From assembly GCA_964581505.1 (NCBI GenBank), contig CAZOOR010000054.1, positions 1 through 19,249 on the forward strand: a DNA stretch of 19,249 nt, in the 5' to 3' direction. The stretch is from CAZOOR01 sp964581505. Lineage in GTDB: Bacteria > Bacteroidota > Ignavibacteria > Kapaibacteriales > UBA2268. The notes under the pieces are model-generated. The model had not been told where the DNA came from and did not search any database. It was given only the letters and a program-made list of their open reading frames with translations. The translations under genes were made by a program, and so were the position numbers. The number at the start of each line of letters is the position of its first letter. Position 1 is the stretch's first letter. Below, piece by piece: positions 1 through 7,766 of this stretch.

Positions 1-396
1 TTTGTCTTTTACCGATAATAATAGGTAAAACTGTTTTTCTTCAATGGATTTACATTTGGTTAAAATGGTTAAATGATTTGTCCAACTTAATTGTGTCAAC
101 AGTGTTGACACTTTTTCAATACCGTTGTAAGTTTCGTAAAACTGTTTCATACGGTATAATCCTCTTTTGGTAAAACCTTTAAGGTTAGGGTAGTGCGATA
201 AGATAAATTCAGACAACTGTTTTACCACACCATCTCCCCAAACACCTTTATTTACTCTCTCGGAAACGTATTTCCCAATTTCCCAATATAGAGTAACCAA
301 CTCTTTGTTTACTGCTTGGTAGGCACGATTTTGTGCTTGGTTTATTAAGAGCACAATTTGCTTAAAATCGGTATGTTGTAAATTCTTATTTTCCAT
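1..396 (-). CDS. DUF1016/YhcG-type PD-(D/E)XK nuclease family protein, N-terminal part (truncated by window edge)
   Basis: An open frame runs from ATG at 396 to the left edge without a stop, giving 132 codons; the C-terminal part lies outside the window. The visible part resembles the DUF1016 N-terminal domain: an early helix with AYQAVNKELVTLYWEIGKY, then WGDGVVKQLSEFI, the segment KGFTKRGLYRMKQFYETY, LSWTNHLTIL and a final CKSIEEKQFYL stretch. In this family a PD-(D/E)XK nuclease domain normally follows, but it cannot be seen here. The start overlaps the 3' end of the upstream methylase gene by 11 nt, so the two are almost certainly one transcript and translationally coupled. DUF1016 proteins are often found beside type I restriction-modification genes, so a role in DNA restriction is inferred. 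Family call is fairly sure; function is not. Confidence 0.8.
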   Translation of the reverse strand, partial: MENKNLQHTDFKQIVLLINQAQNRAYQAVNKELVTLYWEIGKYVSERVNKGVWGDGVVKQLSEFILSHYPNLKGFTKRGLYRMKQFYETYNGIEKVSTLLTQLSWTNHLTILTKCKSIEEKQFYLLLSVKDK

Positions 397-2671
397 AAAA
401 CACCTCAGGTTCTTGTGCTACATTACCGGCAAAAAGCATACGATAAAACCTGCCATCTTCTAAAATTTTATAATTAACTTTTTTGAATTTACTCTGCCAA
501 AGCATATGTTCTGTTCTAAATTTTTTATATTCTTTGGCAAGTGGAACAAGTTCGTTTTCAATTTCAGCACCTGTTGTGCTAATACCTGCTTTTTCAACCT
601 CTGCAATTAGTATTTGATAATCGAAATTGGTTTTTATTTCTGCTTTTATTTCAGTTTCAATTTTTTCTTGTAAAGCTTTTAATTCTCTGCGAAGTTTTTT
701 CTTTTCTTCTTTACTTGGCGAATCTTTACCTCGCAATGACAATTTTTCAATAATAGGTTTGGTTTTAGGTTCGTATTTTTCTTCTATTTCTTTTGTTGCT
801 TTATTTTTTATTTCTTGCCACTGTTTGGCTTCTTCTTCGGAAAACTTTTTAAAGAAAAGCAAGCTGGGTTTTACTGTTGCACCACTTGCAATAAATACAT
901 CTTGCGGTATAGAGGTGATTAAAATAATTTTGGCTTTGCTCTCTACAAAATCTCTAATTTTTTGTACGTTACTATTATTCAAAACGCCTTCTGGCAGAAC
1001 AATTCCCATTCGTCCGCCCGGTCTTAATAAATTTAAACTTCGTTCAATAAAAAGCACTTCGGTTAGTGTGCTCATTTTACCTGTTTCGTATAATTTTAAT
1101 AATGGTTCACCAATATTATCGGTAATTTGTCGCATTGCTTTTTCGTAATCTTTTCCATATCTTTTTTTGTATATGGCAATTCTTTTTTCATCGGCATATT
1201 TATCAGCTTCGGTAATTTTTAAACTTTTTTCTACTCTTGCACCAAAAGGCGGATTTGTTAATATTATATCAAAACGATTTTCAAAAATTCCGTTTACATT
1301 CAAAAGCCCGTCGTTATGATGAACCCCACCGTGTCCGTCTCCGTGCATAATCATATTCATTTTAGCTGTTCTGCTCATTCTTGGGTTTGCATCGGTACCG
1401 TAAATACAATCGTAGGATAATTCGCGAATACGACTTTTTGAATTGTAAATATCTAATTCTTGGTTTAGTTTTTGGAAAAGGTCATTTACTTTTCCATCAA
1501 TTATTAATTTCTCTTTATCCGGTAGTTTTTCGTATTCTTCGTTGTAATACTCAGCTTTAATTTTCTCTTTTTGATGTTGAATGTCTTTTTCAATTTTTTC
1601 TCGTACATATTCAAAAGCACGAATTAAAAAACCACCTGAACCGCAAGCAGGGTCGCAAATAACTTCGCCTTCTTGCGGGTCGAGAACATCTACCATAAAA
1701 TCAACTATTGTTCTTGGGGTAAAAAATTGTCCTAATTCTCCCCTGAAAGTTTTACCCAGAAATTTTTCAAAAGCAATACCTTTTATATCGTCCGATGTGG
1801 TTGAAAGATTATATTTTTCCAATTTTTCAACTATTGCCTCAAAACTATTTTCTCGTATTCTTAAAATCTCATTATCTGCAAATAAATCATCATCTTTAAA
1901 CTCTTCTTTTGTCTTTTCAAAAAGCTGTTGATAAAATGGTTTTGCGTCTTTAACGCCCATTTCTTCGTTTAATCTATTGTAATTTTTTCTGTTTTCAATA
2001 AATCGTTTTTTTGAGAAAATTTGAGCTTCGTTATTATCTCTTTCGTATCGAATTTTGATAAATAAAATTTTACTTATTTCATCAAAAGCCGCTTCGGGTG
2101 AAAGTTTATCGTTGTTTCTAATAATATTATGACACTGAAAAAGCACTTTTGAAAATTCATCTCTTGTAAATGCTTTTGTTTGTTTTAGTAATTCATTTAT
2201 TTTCTTCTCATTATTGATAATTTTTGCATCAGGAATATCAATAATTTCTTCAAGTTTTTTTGGCATTTTGCCTTTTACAACTTTAAAAATGCGTGTTTCT
2301 TTTAGGTTTGTAGTTACGAAAAAATCTGCACCTGCCCAAGATGCGTAATTTGAACCTTGAAAGCAATCTTCTTCTCTGATAGTAACATTTTCGGCTTTAC
2401 ATTCAACAACAATAATCGGGCTGTTGTCTTCCAACCTATCTTCTTTCGATTTCCAAACAACTATATCGGCTCTTGCTTTACCTTGTCCTCTTTGAGAATT
2501 ACTAACCGTAACTTCTTGTTTCATTTGTTCAAATGTAAAACCATAGTGATGAACAAGGCGACAAATGTATTTTTGTCGGACTTCTTCTTCTGGTGTTTTT
2601 ACAAGCCATTTGTCTTTTAACGGTGCAAAAATTTTATTTTTCTTTTTATCTATTTTTACTTCACAAGCCAT
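386..2671 (-). CDS. Fused HsdR-N-type nuclease domain and N6-adenine DNA methylase (type I-like restriction-modification protein)
   Basis: The 761-aa protein has two recognisable parts. Residues about 25-130 look like the HsdR N-terminal PD-(D/E)XK nuclease fold: TPEEEVRQKYI helix, then D69 in ARADIVVW and E90-C-K92 in IIVVECKAE. From about residue 180 it is a HsdM-like N6-adenine methyltransferase, with GQFFTPRTIVDFM, the SAM-binding motif DPACGSGGF (340-348) and the catalytic NPPF (473-476). The C-terminal region (about 600-700) is Lys/Glu-rich and probably coiled coil; I see no target-recognition domain, so a separate specificity subunit would be expected beyond the left edge. The family role is methylation of adenine in a recognition site; the nuclease domain suggests cutting and methylation in one polypeptide, which is inference. 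The ATG at 2671 has only a weak ribosome-binding sequence. All key residues of both domains are present. Confidence 0.85.
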   Translation of the reverse strand: MACEVKIDKKKNKIFAPLKDKWLVKTPEEEVRQKYICRLVHHYGFTFEQMKQEVTVSNSQRGQGKARADIVVWKSKEDRLEDNSPIIVVECKAENVTIREEDCFQGSNYASWAGADFFVTTNLKETRIFKVVKGKMPKKLEEIIDIPDAKIINNEKKINELLKQTKAFTRDEFSKVLFQCHNIIRNNDKLSPEAAFDEISKILFIKIRYERDNNEAQIFSKKRFIENRKNYNRLNEEMGVKDAKPFYQQLFEKTKEEFKDDDLFADNEILRIRENSFEAIVEKLEKYNLSTTSDDIKGIAFEKFLGKTFRGELGQFFTPRTIVDFMVDVLDPQEGEVICDPACGSGGFLIRAFEYVREKIEKDIQHQKEKIKAEYYNEEYEKLPDKEKLIIDGKVNDLFQKLNQELDIYNSKSRIRELSYDCIYGTDANPRMSRTAKMNMIMHGDGHGGVHHNDGLLNVNGIFENRFDIILTNPPFGARVEKSLKITEADKYADEKRIAIYKKRYGKDYEKAMRQITDNIGEPLLKLYETGKMSTLTEVLFIERSLNLLRPGGRMGIVLPEGVLNNSNVQKIRDFVESKAKIILITSIPQDVFIASGATVKPSLLFFKKFSEEEAKQWQEIKNKATKEIEEKYEPKTKPIIEKLSLRGKDSPSKEEKKKLRRELKALQEKIETEIKAEIKTNFDYQILIAEVEKAGISTTGAEIENELVPLAKEYKKFRTEHMLWQSKFKKVNYKILEDGRFYRMLFAGNVAQEPEVFYGK

Positions 2672-2853
2672 AACTACCTAACATTAATCGCACAAAATCA
2701 ATAAAGTTTTAAGATTAAATTTTTTGTAATTTCAAATATAAACATTTCTCTTATGATTATCTCAATCAATTTAAATTATCAATTGTAAAATATGTGATAA
2801 AAACTTAGAAATATATTAATACCTTGATATTCATTTTTCTCAATAAAATTTCA

Positions 2854-2861
2854 TAAATTTG
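2854..2861 (+). promoter_or_regulatory. Probable Bacteroidota-type -7 promoter element for the TPP-regulated transcript
   Basis: TAAATTTG matches the TAnnTTTG -7 element of Bacteroidota promoters. A start about 6 nt downstream would place the RNA 5' end almost exactly at the first helix of the TPP aptamer (about 2866). A clear -33 TTTG is not seen at the usual distance, so the call rests on the -7 match and its position. Confidence 0.55.
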
Positions 2862-2865
2862 TATG

Positions 2866-2953
2866 TCCGTTGGAGGTGCTTCGTCTGAAATGTCGTCGCT
2901 GAGAAAAAAACTCCTCGAACCTGATCCGGATAATACCGGCGTAGGAAAACGAG
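2866..2953 (+). promoter_or_regulatory. TPP (THI-element) riboswitch aptamer
   Basis: The conserved TPP aptamer elements occur in the right order: GGAGGTGC (2872-2879), CTGAGA (2899-2904), ACCTGAT (2919-2925), then GGATAATACC and GCGTAGGAAAA (to 2949). P1 can form between CGTT (2868-2871) and AACG (2948-2951), P2 between GGAG (2872-2875) and CTCC (2911-2914), and the P4-type helix between CCGG (2926-2929) and CCGG (2936-2939). The aptamer binds thiamine pyrophosphate and normally represses the downstream gene. No hairpin plus T-run follows before the start codon at 3034, so control is more likely at translation than by termination. Confidence 0.93.
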
Positions 2954-2992
2954 AACAATGCACATTCCTTGCCATTTTATAATTCCGAGTCA

Positions 2993-3033
2993 GCTTTATT
3001 CCGTTTGTTTAACTAATATTATGAGGATAAAGC
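2993..3033 (+). promoter_or_regulatory. Putative Shine-Dalgarno-sequestering hairpin (riboswitch expression platform)
   Basis: GCTTTATTC (2993-3001) can pair over 9 bp, with one G-U, to GGATAAAGC (3025-3033). This buries the ribosome-binding sequence GAGGA (3023-3027) and reaches the base just before the ATG at 3034. The loop is 3002-3024. TTATTC (2996-3001) could instead pair over 6 bp with GGATAA (2928-2933) of the aptamer core, which would be exclusive with the ligand-bound fold. The pairings are read directly from the sequence; the switching role is inferred. Confidence 0.5.
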
Positions 3034-5415
3034 ATGATTAAAACATTAGTATTACTAATCTTGCTTATTTTTGCCACGCATTATGCCAGTTCGCAGGACG
3101 AATCTGTGCAGAGCGATACGTCTAAAATTTACAAAATGCCCAGCGTTACAGTTACTTCCCTGAAAGCAGGCGATAAAACACCCGTACCTTTTGTTGAGAT
3201 TACTCGCAGTGATATTGAAAATACTTATTCCACACAAGATGTTCCCAGCTTCCTTGCTGGTCAGCCCTCTATTATTTTCTACTCCGAAAACGGTAACGGC
3301 ATCGGTTACTCAAATCTAACAATGAGGGGTTTCAACCAGCGCAGAATTGCAGTAATGATTAACGGTATTCCGCAGAATGACCCTGAAGACCATAATGTTT
3401 ATTGGATTGATTTCCCCGACCTGACATCAAATCTCGAAAGCATCGAAGTACAACGCGGTGCAGGACTAATTAATTACGGGGCGGCGGCGATTGGTGGAAG
3501 TATTAATCTCTCTACGTCCAATTACATAAACAAGAAAGGCATCGTATTAACTTTTGGTGGCGGTTGGCAACAATTCGATAATAATTTACAATTGAATGTT
3601 AATAAGGAATCAGTACAGTTCGCTTCCGGTCTCGTTGATGATAAGTACTCGTTCTACGGGCGGCTGTCGCGTATTTGGTCGGGCGGAGTTCGTTCACGCT
3701 CTTGGGCAGAACTGCAAAGCTACTTTTTTAGTGCCGCCCGTTTTGATGAAAACATTACAACACAAATAAATGTTTTCGGTGGTCCGCTTACTGACGGCTT
3801 GGCTTATACGGGTTTACCAAAGCATTATAATGAAGACTATAAACTTCGTAGGCAGAATCTTAGTTGGTGGTCTTATGACAGTACAGGAGAAAATATAAGT
3901 TATACTCAACAGCGTGATACTCGCGAAAAAGAAGGATTTTCGCAACCTCATTTTGAATTGCTGAATGACATCGCAATTAGCGATAATATTGAGATGCTGT
4001 CCTCATTATTCTACTATCAAGGGGACGGTTACTTCGATTACAATGGGGAATGGGCTGATACTTCAATGCTTAGGATAACTCATTCGCAAGGATTTACACC
4101 TACTAAGAACCCGACTAATACACTAATTCGTGCGTGGGTAAATAATAAGCATGGAGGTTGGATACCCCGTTTTGTTATTAAGCATAACTCGGGCGAACTT
4201 CTGCTTGGTGGTGAAATGCGTTTTCATCGTTCCTATCATTTTGCAAACATCAATTTCGCAAACGGGCTACCCGATGATTATAATCAGAACTATAAAATTT
4301 ATGAATACAGAGGTATTCGCGATATATATTCGGTCTATGCTCGCGAGCAATTTAATATAAATAGCAATTTACTTTTATATGGGGAACTTCAACTAACAAA
4401 CCAGCGTTATGCAATTGACAGAGAAAAAGCCGGCAATCACTACACCGAATACAAATCTATTGATGGTGCTACTGTTGGCAATGGAGGGAAAATATTCGAT
4501 TTAAATTATACATTTCTTAATCCGCGACTTGGAATTAATTATTCATTAAATAGTACACACAAAATATACGGCTTTATGGCAATTACAAATCGTGAACCGC
4601 GTATGCGAAATATCTATGCCGCAGATGATTCATATTTTGGTGCTAAGCCACTCTTTGAGGGCAGGGTAGAAAATACTACTGTTCATTATGATTTCAATAA
4701 GCCATTGAGCAAACCCGAACAAATGCTTGATATTGAAATTGGATATACATTGCGGCAAACGCATTTCTACTTAAATGCTAATCTTTATTTTATGGATTAT
4801 AAAAATGAGCTTGTCAAATCGGGACAGATTGATATTTTCGGGAATCCAATAACAGGTAATGCCGATAAAACTCGCCATTACGGAATTGAATTAACTGCTC
4901 AATATAATGGATTGAAAACAAGTTTCGGTACTTTTGATTTAGCTGCAAATGCTACATTCAGCAGAAATAAAATAATAAAATACGATTGGATTACATCAGC
5001 CGATAATGGGAAAAAACAGATGATTTCACTTGCCGGTAATGATATTTCAGGTTTCCCATCACTTATGGGTAATATCTCTCTAAATTATACACTTGGACAT
5101 TTCGGAGTACGCTTAGTTTATATGAATGTAGGAGAATTCCGTACAGACAACTTCGGCGAACTATTAATCAATAGCAAAGCTCTTAAAGATTATTTAGGTG
5201 GGGGATACTACCGTGATAATATACTTGATAGCTACAATGTCTTAAATGCTTGGGTTTCATACAAATTTGTCAATGTGATGAAAATGCAACATATTAAAAT
5301 TACTGCTCAAGTGAACAACCTCTTAAACAAACTATACAATGCCGGCGGTGAAGGCAAGCACTTTTTCCCAGCCGCTGAACGTAATTTATACTTAGGTTTG
5401 GAAATCGGCTTGTAA
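3034..5415 (+). CDS. TonB-dependent outer-membrane receptor, probable thiamine or thiamine-precursor importer
   Basis: The 793-aa protein starts with a signal peptide (hydrophobic residues about 4-16, cleavage near SSQ at 19-21). A TonB-dependent plug domain follows at about 35-155: PSVTVTSLKAG, IENTYSTQDVPSFLAGQPSI, LTMRGFNQRRIAVMINGIP and SIEVQRGAGLINYGAAAIGG. The rest is a Tyr- and aromatic-rich beta-barrel ending in the typical NLYLGLEIGL strand. It would move a substrate across the outer membrane using TonB/ExbBD energy. It lacks the N-terminal carboxypeptidase-like extension of SusC-type receptors. The TPP riboswitch in its leader is the main evidence for thiamine-related cargo; riboswitch-controlled thiamine TonB receptors are known in Bacteroidota. 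No inner-membrane transporter or thiamine gene is adjacent. The ATG at 3034 has GAGGA 7 nt upstream. Receptor class is certain, cargo is inferred. Confidence 0.92.
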   Translation: MIKTLVLLILLIFATHYASSQDESVQSDTSKIYKMPSVTVTSLKAGDKTPVPFVEITRSDIENTYSTQDVPSFLAGQPSIIFYSENGNGIGYSNLTMRGFNQRRIAVMINGIPQNDPEDHNVYWIDFPDLTSNLESIEVQRGAGLINYGAAAIGGSINLSTSNYINKKGIVLTFGGGWQQFDNNLQLNVNKESVQFASGLVDDKYSFYGRLSRIWSGGVRSRSWAELQSYFFSAARFDENITTQINVFGGPLTDGLAYTGLPKHYNEDYKLRRQNLSWWSYDSTGENISYTQQRDTREKEGFSQPHFELLNDIAISDNIEMLSSLFYYQGDGYFDYNGEWADTSMLRITHSQGFTPTKNPTNTLIRAWVNNKHGGWIPRFVIKHNSGELLLGGEMRFHRSYHFANINFANGLPDDYNQNYKIYEYRGIRDIYSVYAREQFNINSNLLLYGELQLTNQRYAIDREKAGNHYTEYKSIDGATVGNGGKIFDLNYTFLNPRLGINYSLNSTHKIYGFMAITNREPRMRNIYAADDSYFGAKPLFEGRVENTTVHYDFNKPLSKPEQMLDIEIGYTLRQTHFYLNANLYFMDYKNELVKSGQIDIFGNPITGNADKTRHYGIELTAQYNGLKTSFGTFDLAANATFSRNKIIKYDWITSADNGKKQMISLAGNDISGFPSLMGNISLNYTLGHFGVRLVYMNVGEFRTDNFGELLINSKALKDYLGGGYYRDNILDSYNVLNAWVSYKFVNVMKMQHIKITAQVNNLLNKLYNAGGEGKHFFPAAERNLYLGLEIGL

Positions 5416-5435
5416 TTAGTATATTTCCTTTTAAA

Positions 5436-5468
5436 AAAAGAGGCTGTCTTTTGGGGACAGCCTCTTTT
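5436..5468. terminator. Bidirectional intrinsic terminator
   Basis: A perfect 13-bp stem pairs 5436-5448 with 5456-5468 around a 7-nt loop. It has A residues on the left and T residues on the right, so it can terminate both the TonB receptor transcript (+ strand, stop at 5415) and the converging S9 peptidase transcript (- strand, stop at 5472). Confidence 0.9.
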
Positions 5469-5471
5469 AAT

Positions 5472-7718
5472 TTATTTCCTCTTGCAATATTTATCCAGAA
5501 AATCGAAAACTTCGTGAAACCAAAGTATGCTCTCCTGTGGTTTTAGAACCCAGTGAGTTTGTTCCGGAAATACGATTAACTCCGAAGGAATGCCCTTGAC
5601 TTGTGCAACTGTATATGCTTCTAAACTTTGAGTATAAGGAACACGAAAATCTTTCATACCCGTTGATATAAGAATAGGTGTATCCCACTTGTCTGCAAAA
5701 CAATGAGGTGAATTCTTACGGTAATATTCCTTATTATTACCTTCCCAATATGGTCCTCCATTTTCCCAATTTGGGAACCAAAGCTCTTCTGTTGCTCCGT
5801 ACTCACTTACCAGATTGAATACGCCGCAATGCGAAACAAAAGCTGAGAAACGTTTTTCGTGATGACCTTCTAACCAAAATACTGCATAACCTCCTGCGCT
5901 TGCACCAATTGCCGCCATACTATTTTTATCAACATAAGGTTCTTTTGAAACCTCATCGGTTGCAACGAGAATATCGGTCATCGGCATTCCGCCCCAATCC
6001 TTGCTTATGGCATCATTCCATTTCTGACCGAAACCCGGCATACCGCGGCGATTAGGTGCTACTACTATATACCCTTGTGATGCAAATGTATATAAATTCC
6101 AACGGAAACTAAAATAATGGCTGATTGTTGCTTGCGGACCACCTTGGCAATATGTAATCAAAGGATATTTTTTTGTAGAATCAAAATCAGGTGGATAGAT
6201 TACCCAAGTATGAAATTTCTTGCCATCTGTGCTTGTTATCCAGCGTTGCCGTATATCAACATTTTTTAACTGACGCAATACGGATTCATTAGTATAAGTA
6301 AGTTGTGTAAATTGCTCACCATCATTTCTTACGGAAAATATTTCAGTTGGCTGCTGCATACTCCTACCACCGAAAACTATGTATTTCCCGTTTGGCGTTA
6401 TCTGCAAGCCCTTATCAAAGTTCATTTGCTTCTTGATTAATATTTTCCATTTACCGTCTGCTACATTTATTTTATATATGGGAACAACCGGACCATCTTC
6501 AGCTGAGAAATAAATATATTTACTATCCGGCGACCAAATCATATTGCCTACCCATTGGTCAACAGTTTTGGATAATTCATGAATATCCCCGGTCTGTCTG
6601 TTGTAGAGCATTAATCTAATTCTATCCGACTCGAAACCAGCATGCTCCTGTGAATGGAAGGCAATCCATTTGCCGTCAGGCGAATAGAGCGGAGCTTTGT
6701 CAAATCCCGGCAAACCGTCCGTAATATTTTTAGTAATACCAGTTGATAAATTGAATACATAAATATCCGAATTGGTACTCCATTCAAAATCTTCAACTTT
6801 TTTGCAAGTGTATGCAATCTCTTTTGAGTCGGGCGCCCATGCAATTTCCTCAACTCCACCGAATGGTTTTAAAGGTGTATCATAGGGTTGATTTGCCATT
6901 ACGTCAATAGGTTTACCACCTGTAACAGGTTGAATAAACAGATGTCGCCAATTCTCATCAATCCATTCGTCCCAGTGGCGAACAGGTAAATCATGAAATA
7001 GCATTACGTTTGCTTTGGATAATGCCGGATATTTTTCCTTTGTTGTTTTACCAATCTTAACATCAGTAGTATATGATACATATTTTCCGTTAGGGGAGAC
7101 AAGAATATTTGAAACACCGTTTTCAGTACGTGTCAATTTTCTCGGTTTTGTCCAAGATGTATCTGTTAAATATATTTGGGGTGTTTCACCTTCTGTTGAA
7201 ATATATACAAATCGCTTATTGTCAGGAAACCAACGAGGTGAATATTGTTTTTTATCTGTTTCAAATATTCTGATTGTAATTCTTGTTCTCAAATTCATCA
7301 TATAAAGAACAGTTGAAGAATTGTTCTTTTTAATGCTTGGTGTTGTTACTGAATAGAGTATTTTCGTTCCATTAGGAGATAATTGAGGACCGCTTACATG
7401 TTTAAGCGTTGTCAATATCTCGGGAGTAATTGTTTGCATTGGGATTTCCGGCATTAATATTTCTTTATAATGTCTGCCGGAATCGGCGATAAACATATTA
7501 AGAGAATCTAACATTAGTGCCTTTACTTCGTTCTCGGATAACTTTGAGAGTTCTTCCGGTGAATAATGCTCGAAAAGCATAGGAAGAAATATCATCTTTT
7601 CATCGGATAACTCTCGCATATATTTTTCAATAAACGGATTCTCTTCCGGTCCCGCTTGTGATTGCAATAAATTTGTAGCAACAAATAACAAGGCTACGAA
7701 TAATAAGAATTTTTTCAT
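5472..7718 (-). CDS. Secreted S9 family (prolyl oligopeptidase/DPP-like) serine peptidase
   Basis: The 748-aa protein begins with a signal peptide (MKKFLLFVALLFVATNLLQSQA), so it is exported to the periplasm or beyond. Residues about 25-85 form an extra, probably helical, N-terminal segment. Residues about 95-490 are a WD40/TolB-like beta-propeller with repeated blades such as SPDGKWIAF, SPDSKYIYF and TPNGKYIVF. The alpha/beta-hydrolase domain (about 510-748) carries the catalytic triad: Ser607 in GASAGG, Asp690 in GMKDFRVPY and His722 in EQTHW. The family removes dipeptides or acyl-amino acids from short peptides; the exact specificity (DPP IV-, acylaminoacyl- or prolyl-type) cannot be read. 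AGGAATTATT precedes the ATG, giving a good ribosome binding site. It is last in a run of - strand genes and ends at the bidirectional terminator. Confidence 0.93.
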   Translation of the reverse strand: MKKFLLFVALLFVATNLLQSQAGPEENPFIEKYMRELSDEKMIFLPMLFEHYSPEELSKLSENEVKALMLDSLNMFIADSGRHYKEILMPEIPMQTITPEILTTLKHVSGPQLSPNGTKILYSVTTPSIKKNNSSTVLYMMNLRTRITIRIFETDKKQYSPRWFPDNKRFVYISTEGETPQIYLTDTSWTKPRKLTRTENGVSNILVSPNGKYVSYTTDVKIGKTTKEKYPALSKANVMLFHDLPVRHWDEWIDENWRHLFIQPVTGGKPIDVMANQPYDTPLKPFGGVEEIAWAPDSKEIAYTCKKVEDFEWSTNSDIYVFNLSTGITKNITDGLPGFDKAPLYSPDGKWIAFHSQEHAGFESDRIRLMLYNRQTGDIHELSKTVDQWVGNMIWSPDSKYIYFSAEDGPVVPIYKINVADGKWKILIKKQMNFDKGLQITPNGKYIVFGGRSMQQPTEIFSVRNDGEQFTQLTYTNESVLRQLKNVDIRQRWITSTDGKKFHTWVIYPPDFDSTKKYPLITYCQGGPQATISHYFSFRWNLYTFASQGYIVVAPNRRGMPGFGQKWNDAISKDWGGMPMTDILVATDEVSKEPYVDKNSMAAIGASAGGYAVFWLEGHHEKRFSAFVSHCGVFNLVSEYGATEELWFPNWENGGPYWEGNNKEYYRKNSPHCFADKWDTPILISTGMKDFRVPYTQSLEAYTVAQVKGIPSELIVFPEQTHWVLKPQESILWFHEVFDFLDKYCKRK

Positions 7719-7766
7719 AATAATTCCTGATAATAATTAATAATACTTATTAGCAAATTCATATAA

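Noticed and set aside
627..2620. Several + strand open frames opposite the nuclease-methylase gene
   Set aside because: They are antisense shadows of a gene with intact motifs and show no domain or start signal of their own.
2943..2969. Pairing of AGGAA (2943-2947) with TTCCT (2965-2969) as the riboswitch switch helix
   Set aside because: Only 5 bp and it does not involve the ribosome binding site, whereas the 9-bp hairpin at 2993-3033 does.
2954..3033. Intrinsic terminator after the TPP aptamer
   Set aside because: No GC-rich hairpin followed by a T run occurs before the start codon; translational control fits better.
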